Positions 16,383-24,570 of a stretch of 45,173 nucleotides of DNA are shown piece by piece (the first letter of the stretch is position 1; each line of letters begins with the position of its first letter). The notes beneath the pieces were generated by a model. The model had not been told where the DNA came from. It worked only from the letters and a program-made list of their open reading frames with translations, and did not search any database. This stretch comes from Comamonadaceae bacterium (lineage in GTDB: Bacteria > Pseudomonadota > Gammaproteobacteria > Burkholderiales > Burkholderiaceae_C): contig CANJPU010000046.1 of assembly GCA_947476285.1 (NCBI GenBank), positions 1 through 45,173 of the forward strand. The letters run 5' to 3'. The position numbers and the translations under genes are program-made.

Positions 16383-17534
16383 ATGCCAAATCCATCCAAG
16401 CCAAAGTCACCGGCAAGGTCACCCGGACCAAGCTCTGGACGGCCTACTGGCGCATCCCCCGTTGCACGCGCTGCGGGCGCCATTCCATTTCCAACAAGAG
16501 ACAATGCCCCGGAGCAGGTCGAACTAACGCAACTCTCGCCCGCGAACGCCGACGCACTGCGCGCGATGCTCGACCTTGCGCGGCCGGGCGAGCCCGAAGG
16601 CCGAGTCGTGGCCATGCGCGCCGCCGGTTCGGGTTTGCTGTGTCTGTCCCGTTCCAGCACAGAGGATTACGGCCACGGCCAGGCTGGTCGCTATTTCGCC
16701 GACGGCTCTGCTGAGATGCGCACGGCCAACTATCCGCACCTCACCATTCCACCGGGAAGAGACGCTCGCCCTCACATCACCGATATCGTGAAGGTTTGCG
16801 CCCGAGAACGCAGCGCTGACATGTACATGCGCGTGCACATCTACGGATTTACTTGCGAGGCCGCAGGACGGGACTCGGAAGGCCGCGACAGTTATCGTCT
16901 CGCACTGCCACCCAGTCTTGGCGTACTGACCGCCGAATTCGACAGGGTGATGGCGATTGATCGTGATGAGGGCCACGAAATCAAAGGCGTAGAAATATCC
17001 TCGCTCTCACGACTTCCGGCCAAGGGTGAGGCGTTGCCGTTTCCAAAAAGGTCTGGAGATACAAGTGCCGAGCAGTTTTTCGAACGCATCCACACCGCGT
17101 GTCGAGACGCCGAACTGCCGGCGCGAGCACCGGATGGTGCGCGGGCGGCGCAGGCAAAGACAAGCCCGGAGACCCAAACGCGTGCCGCCGCCCCCGTCAC
17201 ATTGACACAGGGTCGCGGTGGAATTTTGGAAGTTGCTACTGACGGCCCGATCTCTGCGAGAGTGACCGCTTTCGCCAGAGCATGTTTCAGTCGGCTCGAA
17301 GCAGACTGGCAACGGCGGGCCGTTGTGGCCGAAGTTGGTGATACCACTGTTGGCGGGGCGGCTGGCTCCAAGACCGAGTCGCCGAGTCCACGGCCGGGGA
17401 CGCCAGCGTCCCGCAGACTCGCCTTTGGCGACTTTGTTGCAACTGGATCGTGCCCAGGGAGCACCCCTGGCCTGTCTCCCACTCAGTCTCACTCTTCGAG
17501 TCCGGGGAAGCGTAGCCCAACTCCGCCGATGTGA
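16383..17534 (+). CDS. Unrecognised protein with Ser/Pro-rich ends
   Basis: A 383-residue protein with an excellent ribosome site (AGGAG six bases before the ATG). The first 30 residues are rich in Ser, Pro, Lys and Arg and look disordered. Residues about 45-260 appear folded, with segments such as DADALRAMLDLARPGEPEGR-like helix and HITDIVKVCARE. The last 60 residues are again Ser/Pro/Gly-rich. I recognise no domain, signal peptide or membrane span. A disordered Ser/Pro-rich start is also seen in type III secreted effectors, but I found no clear regulatory box supporting that. Divergent from the gene at 15328-16092 with a 290-base gap. Confidence 0.6.
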   Translation: MPNPSKPKSPARSPGPSSGRPTGASPVARAAGAIPFPTRDNAPEQVELTQLSPANADALRAMLDLARPGEPEGRVVAMRAAGSGLLCLSRSSTEDYGHGQAGRYFADGSAEMRTANYPHLTIPPGRDARPHITDIVKVCARERSADMYMRVHIYGFTCEAAGRDSEGRDSYRLALPPSLGVLTAEFDRVMAIDRDEGHEIKGVEISSLSRLPAKGEALPFPKRSGDTSAEQFFERIHTACRDAELPARAPDGARAAQAKTSPETQTRAAAPVTLTQGRGGILEVATDGPISARVTAFARACFSRLEADWQRRAVVAEVGDTTVGGAAGSKTESPSPRPGTPASRRLAFGDFVATGSCPGSTPGLSPTQSHSSSPGKRSPTPPM

Positions 17535-17570
17535 GCGAGCCGCGCACGCCCGCCCGGCGCGCCGGCACGC

Positions 17571-17843
17571 TTACTCGGTGGGCGGCACGTAACCCTGAGC
17601 CACATCGGCCCCCCCGCCGAAGAAGTGATTTTCCATTTGCCGCGCCAGATACTGGCGCGCGCGCTGGTCAGCCAGGTTCAGGCGGTTCTCGTTGACCAGC
17701 ATGGTCTGCTGCTTGAGCCATTGCGCCCAGGCCTCCTTGCTGACGCTCTCATAGAGCCGCTTGCCCAACTCGCCAGGGTAGGGCGGGCGGTCTAGGCCTT
17801 CGGCTTCTATGCCGAGTTTGATGCATTGAACTGTGCGTGCCAT
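17571..17843 (-). CDS. yggX: Fe(2+)-trafficking / oxidative-damage protection protein YggX
   Basis: A 90-residue cytoplasmic protein of the YggX family, linked in enterobacteria to iron trafficking and protection of Fe-S clusters from superoxide. The start [11 protein letters not shown] carries the single conserved Cys7. The family segment [17 protein letters not shown] follows, then [18 protein letters not shown]. The length is the family's usual 90 residues. It is transcribed alone, with no close partner on either side. Confidence 0.95.
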   Translation of the reverse strand: MARTVQCIKLGIEAEGLDRPPYPGELGKRLYESVSKEAWAQWLKQQTMLVNENRLNLADQRARQYLARQMENHFFGGGADVAQGYVPPTE

Positions 17844-18003
17844 GTGTGCCTTCTTGATCGTATAGGGTACCGCAGCCAGGTGACTGCGGCGTGTGGGGCG
17901 ACTTTATCAAGAATCGGGCAGGCTGAGTCCGGCACGGGTGCCTGGATCCGTGGGCCGGCCGCTCCGGTCGTAAGGCGTTAGACAAACTCGCGCCATTTGG
18001 GCA

Positions 18004-19122
18004 TCAGCGGCGCTGGCGGGCCGATCTCGACCTCGAATCGACCGGGGCTGACTCTGCATCGAAGGACGCCACTGCGATGGGGTCATTCGGATCGAACTCA
18101 TTCGCCTCGGACCAGGCCGAGAAGATGTCGCGCAGTTCCGTCGGCAGATCGAACACGAAGTCCAAATTCATGGGATAGCTGTCCGCCAGGAAGTAGCGGC
18201 ATGCGCTCAGTAGGACGTCGCCCTGGCGCGCGTCCTTTGGCTTCTTGCTCGCGTTGCGCTCGGGCTTCTTGGACAGCCACAGTTTGTGCAGTGCCATCCA
18301 TCTAGGGTCGGGTACATAGAGTGGACAGGCGCGGCCACGAAGCGTCGGCACCACGATGGACAGCGCCCGGCCGCGCAAAAGCCATTCCTGCTCGAAAAGG
18401 GTAAGCATAGGCTCAAAGGCCTCGCTCTTGGGCAGCGGCGCCAAGCTGGGCGCAGCAAGCAGCTCAACCTCATAGCCCTCCTGGTTGATGGCTTGATACG
18501 GCTTGCGCTTGTTGATCTGAAATGAACTGTCGAACTCGCGCAGCACCGACATCACAGTGGGGTGCTGCCGTGAACTTTGTTCCGTCAGGCTTGCAAGTGA
18601 GACGTTGGAGTCTCGGCACCAGGCCAAGTCGAAGTCCTCGGTTTCCTCAATGCCGGCTGGAAAGCGGGCGTTGCATGCGATGCAATAGGCGATGAAGGCG
18701 TTGGTGCCCACGACCATGACGTCGTTGCGAAGCACCTCGCGCTTGTCGAGTTGACGCAAGATACCAGCCTGTCGGTCGGGAATTGCCGGGATTCGCAGGG
18801 CGCGACACAGCGCGGCGCGTTGGCGGATAAGCTCATCTGCCTGGGCAACGCGCGTTGTCAGCGCCTGCTTGGCGTGCTGGTGCGCGGCCAGACGCGCCTC
18901 GGTCTGCGGTGACCTTGCTCCGATGGTCGTACCAGAGCCGCCGGGGCGCACCTTGATGGCCAGGTAGTCCGTGGAGCCCTTGGATTGCCAAAACAGCGAG
19001 CTGGGCATTGAATCGAGCTCCCGTTGGGCGTCCAGCCATTGCTCGTAGGCCGCCTCCAGATTGGCCACGATTCGATCGGCATCTGGGGAGAACGGGATGA
19101 AATCGCCGCGCTTGTACACCAT
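18004..19122 (-). CDS. GSU2403-family nucleotidyltransferase-fold protein
   Basis: A 372-residue protein resembling the GSU2403 nucleotidyltransferase-fold family. An N-terminal helical region (about 15-115) precedes the core, where VVGTNAFIAY and EETEDFDLAW give the fold's strand and an acidic pair (the DFDL aspartates) expected to bind metal. A later segment, RWMALHKLWLSKKPERN, resembles the family's conserved C-terminal helix. Family function is unsettled; some relatives sit in defence or toxin-antitoxin-like contexts. Here it stands alone, with no obvious partner, and a Ser/Arg-rich tail. The fold is recognised with moderate confidence and function is unknown. Confidence 0.65.
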   Translation of the reverse strand: MVYKRGDFIPFSPDADRIVANLEAAYEQWLDAQRELDSMPSSLFWQSKGSTDYLAIKVRPGGSGTTIGARSPQTEARLAAHQHAKQALTTRVAQADELIRQRAALCRALRIPAIPDRQAGILRQLDKREVLRNDVMVVGTNAFIAYCIACNARFPAGIEETEDFDLAWCRDSNVSLASLTEQSSRQHPTVMSVLREFDSSFQINKRKPYQAINQEGYEVELLAAPSLAPLPKSEAFEPMLTLFEQEWLLRGRALSIVVPTLRGRACPLYVPDPRWMALHKLWLSKKPERNASKKPKDARQGDVLLSACRYFLADSYPMNLDFVFDLPTELRDIFSAWSEANEFDPNDPIAVASFDAESAPVDSRSRSARQRR

Positions 19123-19220
19123 AAGCCGTTGATTTTACGAGAATTCCACCATCTGTCCGAGAATTGACGGACAAACGGTGGAAAACCTCGCTCAAGGAGC
19201 CGCGAACGGCGCGGGCTCAA

Positions 19221-19871
19221 TCAAGCCGCCAGCGCAGCCGTCTCCTCATTGGCAGCCGCAGCCGTCAGCGCCTTGATCCTCAAGTCGGCCGCGCCAAGCG
19301 CCCGGGCCTTGGCCTCATCACCCATCGCCACACCTTCAGCCCGCACGAACGCCACATCGGTGATGCCGAAGAAGCCGAACACGGTGCGCAGGTAGCTCTC
19401 CTGATGGTCCAGGCCTGCCAGTGCAGGGTTGGTTGAATACACACCGCCACGGCTGGATGCGACGATGATCTTCTTGCCACCGGCCAGGCCTTGCGGACCC
19501 TTCTCGGTGTAGGTGAAGGTGCGGCCGGCTTGCGCGATGCGGTCGATCCAGGCTTTGAGCTGGGTGGGGATGGAGAAGTTGTACATGGGCGCGCCCACCA
19601 CCACCACATCGGCGGCCAGGAACTGGCTGACCAGGCGCTCGGACACGGCGTTCTCCTGGCGTTGCACTTCGCTCAGGCCCTGGGCATCGGGGCCGAGGCG
19701 AAAGCCCAGTGAGTCCAGCGACAAATGCGAGGGCGCATCGGCGGCCAGATCAAGATATTCGACCACCGTGCCGGGGTGCGTGGCGCGCCACTGGTCGACC
19801 AGGGATTGCGTGAGTTGACGAGAAACCGAGTTGCCGCCGAGGGCGCTGGAATCGATGTGAAGCAGTTTCAT
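19221..19871 (-). CDS. azoR: FMN-dependent NADH-azoreductase / quinone reductase
   Basis: A 216-residue flavodoxin-like enzyme reducing quinones and azo compounds by two electrons from NADH, using FMN. The phosphate-binding start [20 protein letters not shown], the [16 protein letters not shown] block and the following [10 protein letters not shown] / SSRGGVYS segments are characteristic. The ATG at 19871 was chosen because it begins the conserved FMN site and has AGGAG upstream; a longer frame upstream has no conserved sequence. It is divergent from a LysR-type gene, a common arrangement in which the regulator controls the reductase. Confidence 0.92.
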   Translation of the reverse strand: MKLLHIDSSALGGNSVSRQLTQSLVDQWRATHPGTVVEYLDLAADAPSHLSLDSLGFRLGPDAQGLSEVQRQENAVSERLVSQFLAADVVVVGAPMYNFSIPTQLKAWIDRIAQAGRTFTYTEKGPQGLAGGKKIIVASSRGGVYSTNPALAGLDHQESYLRTVFGFFGITDVAFVRAEGVAMGDEAKARALGAADLRIKALTAAAANEETAALAA

Positions 19872-19932
19872 GGACCTTTTCTCCTGTTGATTTGGGGCCG
19901 GGTTTGGCCTTGGATGTATTGTGGAGACAGGC

Positions 19933-19946
19933 TTATCAATTGATAA
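19933..19946. promoter_or_regulatory. Perfect 14-bp palindrome, probable LysR-type operator
   Basis: TTATCAATTGATAA lies midway between azoR and the divergent LysR gene. It contains the T-N11-A pattern expected for LysR-type regulators and overlaps the -35 hexamer of the regulator's own candidate promoter, so it could serve for autorepression as well as control of azoR. Assigned by position and symmetry. Confidence 0.55.
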
Positions 19947-19968
19947 CTGGGCGGTTTCGGGATAGATT
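19940..19968 (+). promoter_or_regulatory. Candidate promoter of the LysR-type gene
   Basis: TTGATA (19940-19945) and TAGATT (19963-19968) are separated by 17 bases, 30 bases before the regulator's start. The -35 hexamer lies inside the palindrome at 19933-19946. Assigned by eye. Confidence 0.45.
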
Positions 19969-19997
19969 GTTCTACTTGTGAGACAAAGGTGCCGACG

Positions 19998-20915
19998 ATG
20001 CAAGATCTGAACGACATGCTTTACTTCGCCGAGGTGGTGGACCGCGGCGGCTTTGCGGCGGCCGGCCGGTCTTTGGATTTACCAAAATCCAAGCTGTCGC
20101 GTCGGGTGGCGCAGCTAGAGGCAAGGCTTGGCGTGCGGCTCTTGCAGCGCACCACGCGCAAGCTCTCATTGACCGAAGCGGGCGAGCTTTATCACCGCCA
20201 CTGCGTGGCCATGCGTGAAGATGCGCAGGCCGCTGAAGAGGCAGTGGCCATCGTGCAGACGCAGCCGCGCGGCACCATCAGGCTGACTTGCCCGGTGACG
20301 CTGGCGCAGTCCACGGTGGGGCCTTTGATGCCTTTGTTTCTGCAGCGCTATCCGCAGGTGCGGGTGGACATGCAGGTGAGCAACCGTGTGGTGGACCTGG
20401 TGCAAGAGGGCATCGACGTGGCACTGCGCGTGCGGCCCACGCTCGATGACAGTGGCAGCTTGATCGTGAAGAACCTGGGGCTGACGCAGAGCATTCTGGT
20501 TGCCAGCAGCTCACAGCTCGATCGACAGGGCCGCCCACATGCGGTGGAAGACCTCAAGCGCCTTTCGACTGTAGCGATGACAGCCGCTGAATCCGGCGCG
20601 GTATGGACACTGCTCGGGCCGCACGAGCGCCAATACGAGCTGCAGCACAAGCCAGCCTACACGGCAGACGACCTGCTGACGCTCAAGTGTGCGGTGTTGC
20701 AGGGCATTGGCATGTGCTTGTTGCCTGACTACATGTGCAGGCGTGATTTGCAAGAAGGCAAACTCGAACGCGTGCTGCCCGAGTGGGCGCCGCGTCCCGG
20801 CGTGATACACGCGGTGTTCCCCTCACGCCGGGGCATGGTGCCGGCGGTGCGGCGCTTTCTGGATTTTCTGGGGGAGCATGTGAGGGGCGAGGGCTTGAGT
20901 TGCCCGGATGAGTGA
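19998..20915 (+). CDS. LysR-family transcriptional regulator
   Basis: A 305-residue regulator. The N-terminal winged helix-turn-helix (about 1-60) shows [57 protein letters not shown] LysR sequence, and a periplasmic-binding-protein-like effector domain (about 90-300) follows. I prefer the ATG at 19998 over the GTG at 19989, since AAAGG is well spaced before it. It resembles the subgroup annotated near azoR and quinone-reductase genes. The divergent azoR gene is the likely target, with quinone-type or electrophilic stress as the likely signal; both points are inferred. Confidence 0.9.
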   Translation: MQDLNDMLYFAEVVDRGGFAAAGRSLDLPKSKLSRRVAQLEARLGVRLLQRTTRKLSLTEAGELYHRHCVAMREDAQAAEEAVAIVQTQPRGTIRLTCPVTLAQSTVGPLMPLFLQRYPQVRVDMQVSNRVVDLVQEGIDVALRVRPTLDDSGSLIVKNLGLTQSILVASSSQLDRQGRPHAVEDLKRLSTVAMTAAESGAVWTLLGPHERQYELQHKPAYTADDLLTLKCAVLQGIGMCLLPDYMCRRDLQEGKLERVLPEWAPRPGVIHAVFPSRRGMVPAVRRFLDFLGEHVRGEGLSCPDE

Positions 20916-20966
20916 GCGGGTCTGCGCCCAGTTCTTCATCGCGTCCCGCGCGACCTCCCAACTGGC

Positions 20967-21056
20967 TGTCATTGCGGGCCTGACCCGCAATCCACGCCTC
21001 GACAGCAAAGGCGTAGGCAGCAGTGAGGTGGATCGCGGATCGAGTCCGCGATGACA
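20967..21056. repeat. Imperfect long inverted repeat, intergenic
   Basis: Two 29-base arms (20967-20995 and 21028-21056) are near reverse complements of each other, both reading TGTCAT/TCGCGG/TTGCGGG-like blocks, separated by 32 bases. The left arm contains TGTCATTGCGGGCCTGACC; the right contains GGATCGCGGATCGAGTCCG. Elements with this GTCAT...CCGCAAT pattern recur in many bacterial genomes between genes. It lies between the LysR gene and the end of livF and may also end transcription from both sides, although no U-tract follows. Confidence 0.6.
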
Positions 21057-21121
21057 GCTTCTTCTCTGTCGAGCGATGACAGCCCTCTTCCGTGTCGCGA
21101 AGACAGCACTCCCACTTTCAG

Positions 21122-21835
21122 TCACACCCCCAGGTACTGCTCCAGCAACTGCGGCTGCGCCCGCAGTTCATCCGAACTACCCGTAAACACCACTTCGCCC
21201 TTGACCAGTATCACGTTGCGATCGGTGATCTGCGTGACATGCCGCCAATTCTTGTCAACGATGATGCTGGAGATGCCGCTGGCGCGAATGAGCGAACAGA
21301 TGCGCCAGATCTCGCGGGCGATCAAGGGGGCGAGGCCTTCGGTGGCTTCGTCAAGAATGAGTACCTCGGGGTTGGTCATGAGCGCTCGGCCGATGGTGAG
21401 CATCTGCTGCTCGCCGCCTGAGAGTTGCTGCCCGCCGTGGGCAAGGCGTTCTTTCAGGCGCGGAAAGGTCGCAAGCACACGATCAAGGGTCCAGTCGCGC
21501 TGGCCACGTGGTCCGGCCCGCGCGGCCATCTGCAGGTTTTCAAGCACGCTCAGGTTGCCGAAGATGCCGCGACCCTCGGGCACATAGGCCACACCCATTT
21601 GCGCGATCTCATGCGTGGCCCGAGCGGTCATGTCGCGGCCCATGATGTGCACGCTGCCCGCGCGCGGCTTGACCAGGCCGATCAAGGTCTTGAGCAGTGT
21701 GCTTTTGCCCATGCCGTTGCGGCCCATGAGGCCGATGGTCTCGCCTTGGCCGACGCGCAGATCCACGCCGCGCAGGATGTGGCTGGCATCGTAGTAGGTG
21801 TGCAGACCCACCGCTTCGATGAGCAAAGAGCTCAT
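21122..21835 (-). CDS. livF: Branched-chain/aromatic acid ABC importer ATPase 2
   Basis: A 237-residue ATPase of an HAAT-family (LivFGHMK-type) importer. Walker A is GRNGMGKST, the signature SGGEQQM, and Walker B/D-loop LILDEATEGLAP, the ATEG form typical of LivF. The ATG at 21835 was chosen because the conserved sequence starts there; the upstream in-frame extension runs through an intergenic repeat. It is the last gene of the leftward benzoate operon. Known relatives in aromatic clusters import benzoate or similar acids; the substrate here is inferred from the adjacent benzoate-CoA ligase. Confidence 0.92.
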   Translation of the reverse strand: MSSLLIEAVGLHTYYDASHILRGVDLRVGQGETIGLMGRNGMGKSTLLKTLIGLVKPRAGSVHIMGRDMTARATHEIAQMGVAYVPEGRGIFGNLSVLENLQMAARAGPRGQRDWTLDRVLATFPRLKERLAHGGQQLSGGEQQMLTIGRALMTNPEVLILDEATEGLAPLIAREIWRICSLIRASGISSIIVDKNWRHVTQITDRNVILVKGEVVFTGSSDELRAQPQLLEQYLGV

Positions 21836-21914
21836 GTGGCCCCCACGCTTGCGGCTGGCGCCGCTGCGCTGCCCCCCGAGGGGGCCTTCGCGCCTTGGAG
21901 CGGTCCGGCGTCGC
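21836..21914. repeat. GC-rich intergenic repeat with CCCCCCGAGGGGG core
   Basis: The gap between livG and livF holds a GC-rich stretch with the palindromic core CCCCCCGAGGGGG (about 21872-21884) followed by CCTTCGCGCCTTGGAGCG. I remember this kind of sequence as a repeated intergenic element in Comamonadaceae genomes. It lies inside a polycistronic operon and also creates spurious N-terminal extensions of livF if an upstream start is used. Confidence 0.5.
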
Positions 21915-22673
21915 TCATGCTGAATGCTCCTCTCCCAGATAAGCCGCCTGCACCATCGAGTCGGCGCGCAGGTCTTCGGGCTTGCCGCTGGCAATGACTT
22001 GGCCGTTGACCATCACGGTGAGTTGGTCGGCCAGGGCGAAGACGGCATCCATGTCGTGTTCGATCAGCATGATGGCGTGATCGCTCTTGAGCGTGAGCAA
22101 GAGGCGCACCATCCGCTCGGCCTCTGCCGCGCCCATGCCGGCCAGGGGCTCATCCAGCAGCAGCACGCGCGGGCGCGTGGCCAGGGTCATCGCGATTTCC
22201 AACTGCCGCTGCTCGCCGTGGCTGATGTGGGCGGCAATGGCGTCTCGCCGCGCGCTCAGGCCGGTCTGCTCCAGCACACGGGCGGCGCATTCGTTGCTGG
22301 CCCCAATGGCGCTGGCCGGCTTGAGCCAACTGGCGGGATGAGGATTGCGCGATTGGGCTGCCAGGCGCACGTTCTCCCACACGGTGAATGGCGCAAAGAT
22401 GTTGGTCTTCTGGTAGCTGCGCGCCAGGCCGGCGCGAGATATTTTTTCAGCGCTCCATCCGGTCACATCAATGCCGCCCAGCATGATCTGGCCAGAGCTG
22501 GGAGGCAAGTCGCCCGATAGCAGGTTGGCCAGTGTGGACTTGCCCGCGCCATTGGGCCCTATGACAGCATGGATGCGGCCAGGCCAGAGCTCCAGCGACA
22601 CCGCGTTAACAGCAGCCAGACCGCCGAACTGTTTGCACAGCTTTGTCGCCGACAGAAGCGCAGGGCTGCTCAC
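21915..22673 (-). CDS. livG: Branched-chain/aromatic acid ABC importer ATPase 1
   Basis: A 252-residue ATPase, partner of LivF. Walker A is GPNGAGKST, the LivG-type insert IFAPFTVWENVRLAAQ follows, the signature is SHGEQRQL, and Walker B is VLLLDEPLAGMG. The start is a GTG at 22673, overlapping the livM stop (GTGA), which indicates translational coupling; longer frames upstream lie within livM and lack conserved sequence. Confidence 0.92.
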   Translation of the reverse strand: MSSPALLSATKLCKQFGGLAAVNAVSLELWPGRIHAVIGPNGAGKSTLANLLSGDLPPSSGQIMLGGIDVTGWSAEKISRAGLARSYQKTNIFAPFTVWENVRLAAQSRNPHPASWLKPASAIGASNECAARVLEQTGLSARRDAIAAHISHGEQRQLEIAMTLATRPRVLLLDEPLAGMGAAEAERMVRLLLTLKSDHAIMLIEHDMDAVFALADQLTVMVNGQVIASGKPEDLRADSMVQAAYLGEEHSA

Positions 22674-23656
22674 TTGCCATCCTTGCGCCGGGCGACGCGC
22701 GCGGCCAGGCCCAGCAAGCCGCGTGGCGCAAAGGCCACCACCAGCACAATGAAAATGCCCATCCACAACTGCCAGTGCTTGCCCAGCTTGAACACACCCA
22801 CAGTGGGAAGATCCTTGAACCACAGCAGCAGATATTCGAACGCGAATGAGCCAACAATGGCCCCCGCGAAATTACCCATGCCACCCAAGATCACCATCAT
22901 GATCGCGTGCGCGCTCATGTGAAAGCCCATCAGCTCAGGGTTGACAAAGCCAGTCTGCGCGGCCCACAGATAGCCCGCAAGCCCCGCCAGCGCGCCGGCC
23001 AGCGTGAAGGCTGCCAGCTTGTAGCCAAAGGTGCCATAGCCCATGGCCCGCATGCGATGCTCATTGATGCGGATGCCTGCAAGCACCCGGCCAAAGGGGC
23101 TCCACAGCAGCCGCCGCAAGAAGCCATAGACAAGCAGCATGGCTGCCAGCGTGAAGTAATAAAACACCCGCTTGTTCTCAAGGTCGAACACCATGGCGTC
23201 AGGTTTGAAATTCACGTAAAGGCCGTCCGACCCGCCCAGCAATTTGTTGTCGAAGAACAAGAAGAACACCATCTGCGCAAAGGCCATGGTGACCATGATG
23301 AAATAAATGCCGTGGGTGCGCACCACAAAGAAGCCGATGACCAGCGCCGCCAGCGCCGATGCCGCCACCGCGACCGGCAGCGTCCACCACAGGCTGGCTG
23401 CTTCACCCGCCGGCGTGAGAAAAGCCAGCGCATAGCCGGCCAGGCCGAAGTAGGCCGCATGTCCCAGTGACACCATGCCAGCGACACCCAGCAGCAAATC
23501 CAGGCTCATCGCAAAGATGGACAAAATCATCAGACGCGCGACCATCTGCGCATAAAACTCGCTGCCCACGAATGGAAACACCAGCAGTGCCAGTAGGCCC
23601 AACATCAGCACGGCCTTGAGGCTGCGCGGCAAGGTCTCCAGGTTGGCGCGGATCAT
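22670..23656 (-). CDS. livM: Branched-chain/aromatic acid ABC importer permease 2
   Basis: A 328-residue inner-membrane permease with about nine to ten hydrophobic segments. Family hallmarks are MSLDLLLGVAGMVSLGHAAYFGLAGY near residues 50-75, a GxR/INEHRMRAMGY cytoplasmic loop, and AIMMVILGGMGNFAGAIVG near 230-260. It overlaps livH by four bases at its start and livG at its stop. With LivH it forms the transmembrane path of the importer. Confidence 0.93.
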   Translation of the reverse strand: MIRANLETLPRSLKAVLMLGLLALLVFPFVGSEFYAQMVARLMILSIFAMSLDLLLGVAGMVSLGHAAYFGLAGYALAFLTPAGEAASLWWTLPVAVAASALAALVIGFFVVRTHGIYFIMVTMAFAQMVFFLFFDNKLLGGSDGLYVNFKPDAMVFDLENKRVFYYFTLAAMLLVYGFLRRLLWSPFGRVLAGIRINEHRMRAMGYGTFGYKLAAFTLAGALAGLAGYLWAAQTGFVNPELMGFHMSAHAIMMVILGGMGNFAGAIVGSFAFEYLLLWFKDLPTVGVFKLGKHWQLWMGIFIVLVVAFAPRGLLGLAARVARRKDGK

Positions 23657-24516
23657 TGCTTAAACAAGCCCTCGGGCTTCCAAAGCAACACCGCCGCCAT
23701 CAGCATGTAAACCAGCATGCCCGCCACCTGCGGCAACAATACCTTGCCGAAGGTGTCCACCAGCCCCACCAGCAGGGCCGAGACCAGGGCCCCGCGCACC
23801 GAGCCGATGCCGCCTATGACCACCACCACGAAGCACATGATCAGCACCTGCGAGCCCATGTTGGGGTACACACTGGCCACCGGCGCCGCGATCATGCCCG
23901 CCACGGTGGCCAGGGCCACACCCAGGGCGAACACAATGGCGTGAATGCGTTTGATGTTCACCCCCAGCGCCTCGGTCATGTCGCGGTTGAACGCGCCTGC
24001 ACGAATCTTCATGCCCAGTCGGGTTTTTGAAATCAACAGGTACAGGCCGACGGCCAGCGCGATGCACAGGCCCGACATGAAAAGGCGATAGACCGGGTAA
24101 GACTGATTCTCGGTGAGCGGTATGGAGGCCGACAGCAAATCAGGCACCTTCACGCCATGCACATCGTCGCCCCACACAATGGAGCGAAGCTCTTCAAAAA
24201 TATAGATCAGCCCGAAGGTCAGCAGCACCTGGTCAAGATGATCGCGCTGATAGAAGTGGCGAAACAACAGCCGTTCGAGCAGCAGACCGAACAGCACCGA
24301 CAGCACGGTGCCGCCCAGGACCGCCAGCGTGAAGCTGCCAGTCAAGCTGCTGAGCGACCAGGCCAGATAAGCGCCCAGCATGTAGAAGCTGCCATGCGCC
24401 AGATTGACCACACCCATGATGCCGAAGATCAGCGTCAGCCCGGCGGCCAGCATGAACAGCAGCAGGCCGTATTGGACGCTGTTGAGAAGCTGGATCAGGA
24501 AAGTGGCGAAATCCAT
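23653..24516 (-). CDS. livH: Branched-chain/aromatic acid ABC importer permease 1
   Basis: A 287-residue inner-membrane permease with about eight hydrophobic segments. Hallmarks include LLFMLAAGLTLIFGIMGVVNLAHGSFYMLGAY near the start and VVVIGGIGSVRGALVSALLVG near the end. I chose the ATG at 24516 because the sequence FATFLIQLLNSVQYGLLL follows directly; a TTG 15 bases upstream is the alternative. Neither has a strong ribosome site. It overlaps livM. Confidence 0.92.
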   Translation of the reverse strand: MDFATFLIQLLNSVQYGLLLFMLAAGLTLIFGIMGVVNLAHGSFYMLGAYLAWSLSSLTGSFTLAVLGGTVLSVLFGLLLERLLFRHFYQRDHLDQVLLTFGLIYIFEELRSIVWGDDVHGVKVPDLLSASIPLTENQSYPVYRLFMSGLCIALAVGLYLLISKTRLGMKIRAGAFNRDMTEALGVNIKRIHAIVFALGVALATVAGMIAAPVASVYPNMGSQVLIMCFVVVVIGGIGSVRGALVSALLVGLVDTFGKVLLPQVAGMLVYMLMAAVLLWKPEGLFKQ

Positions 24517-24570
24517 GGCGCGATTGTGCAATGAGACATGAGGGTCGGCGCCGCCACTGCGCCAGCGGCG

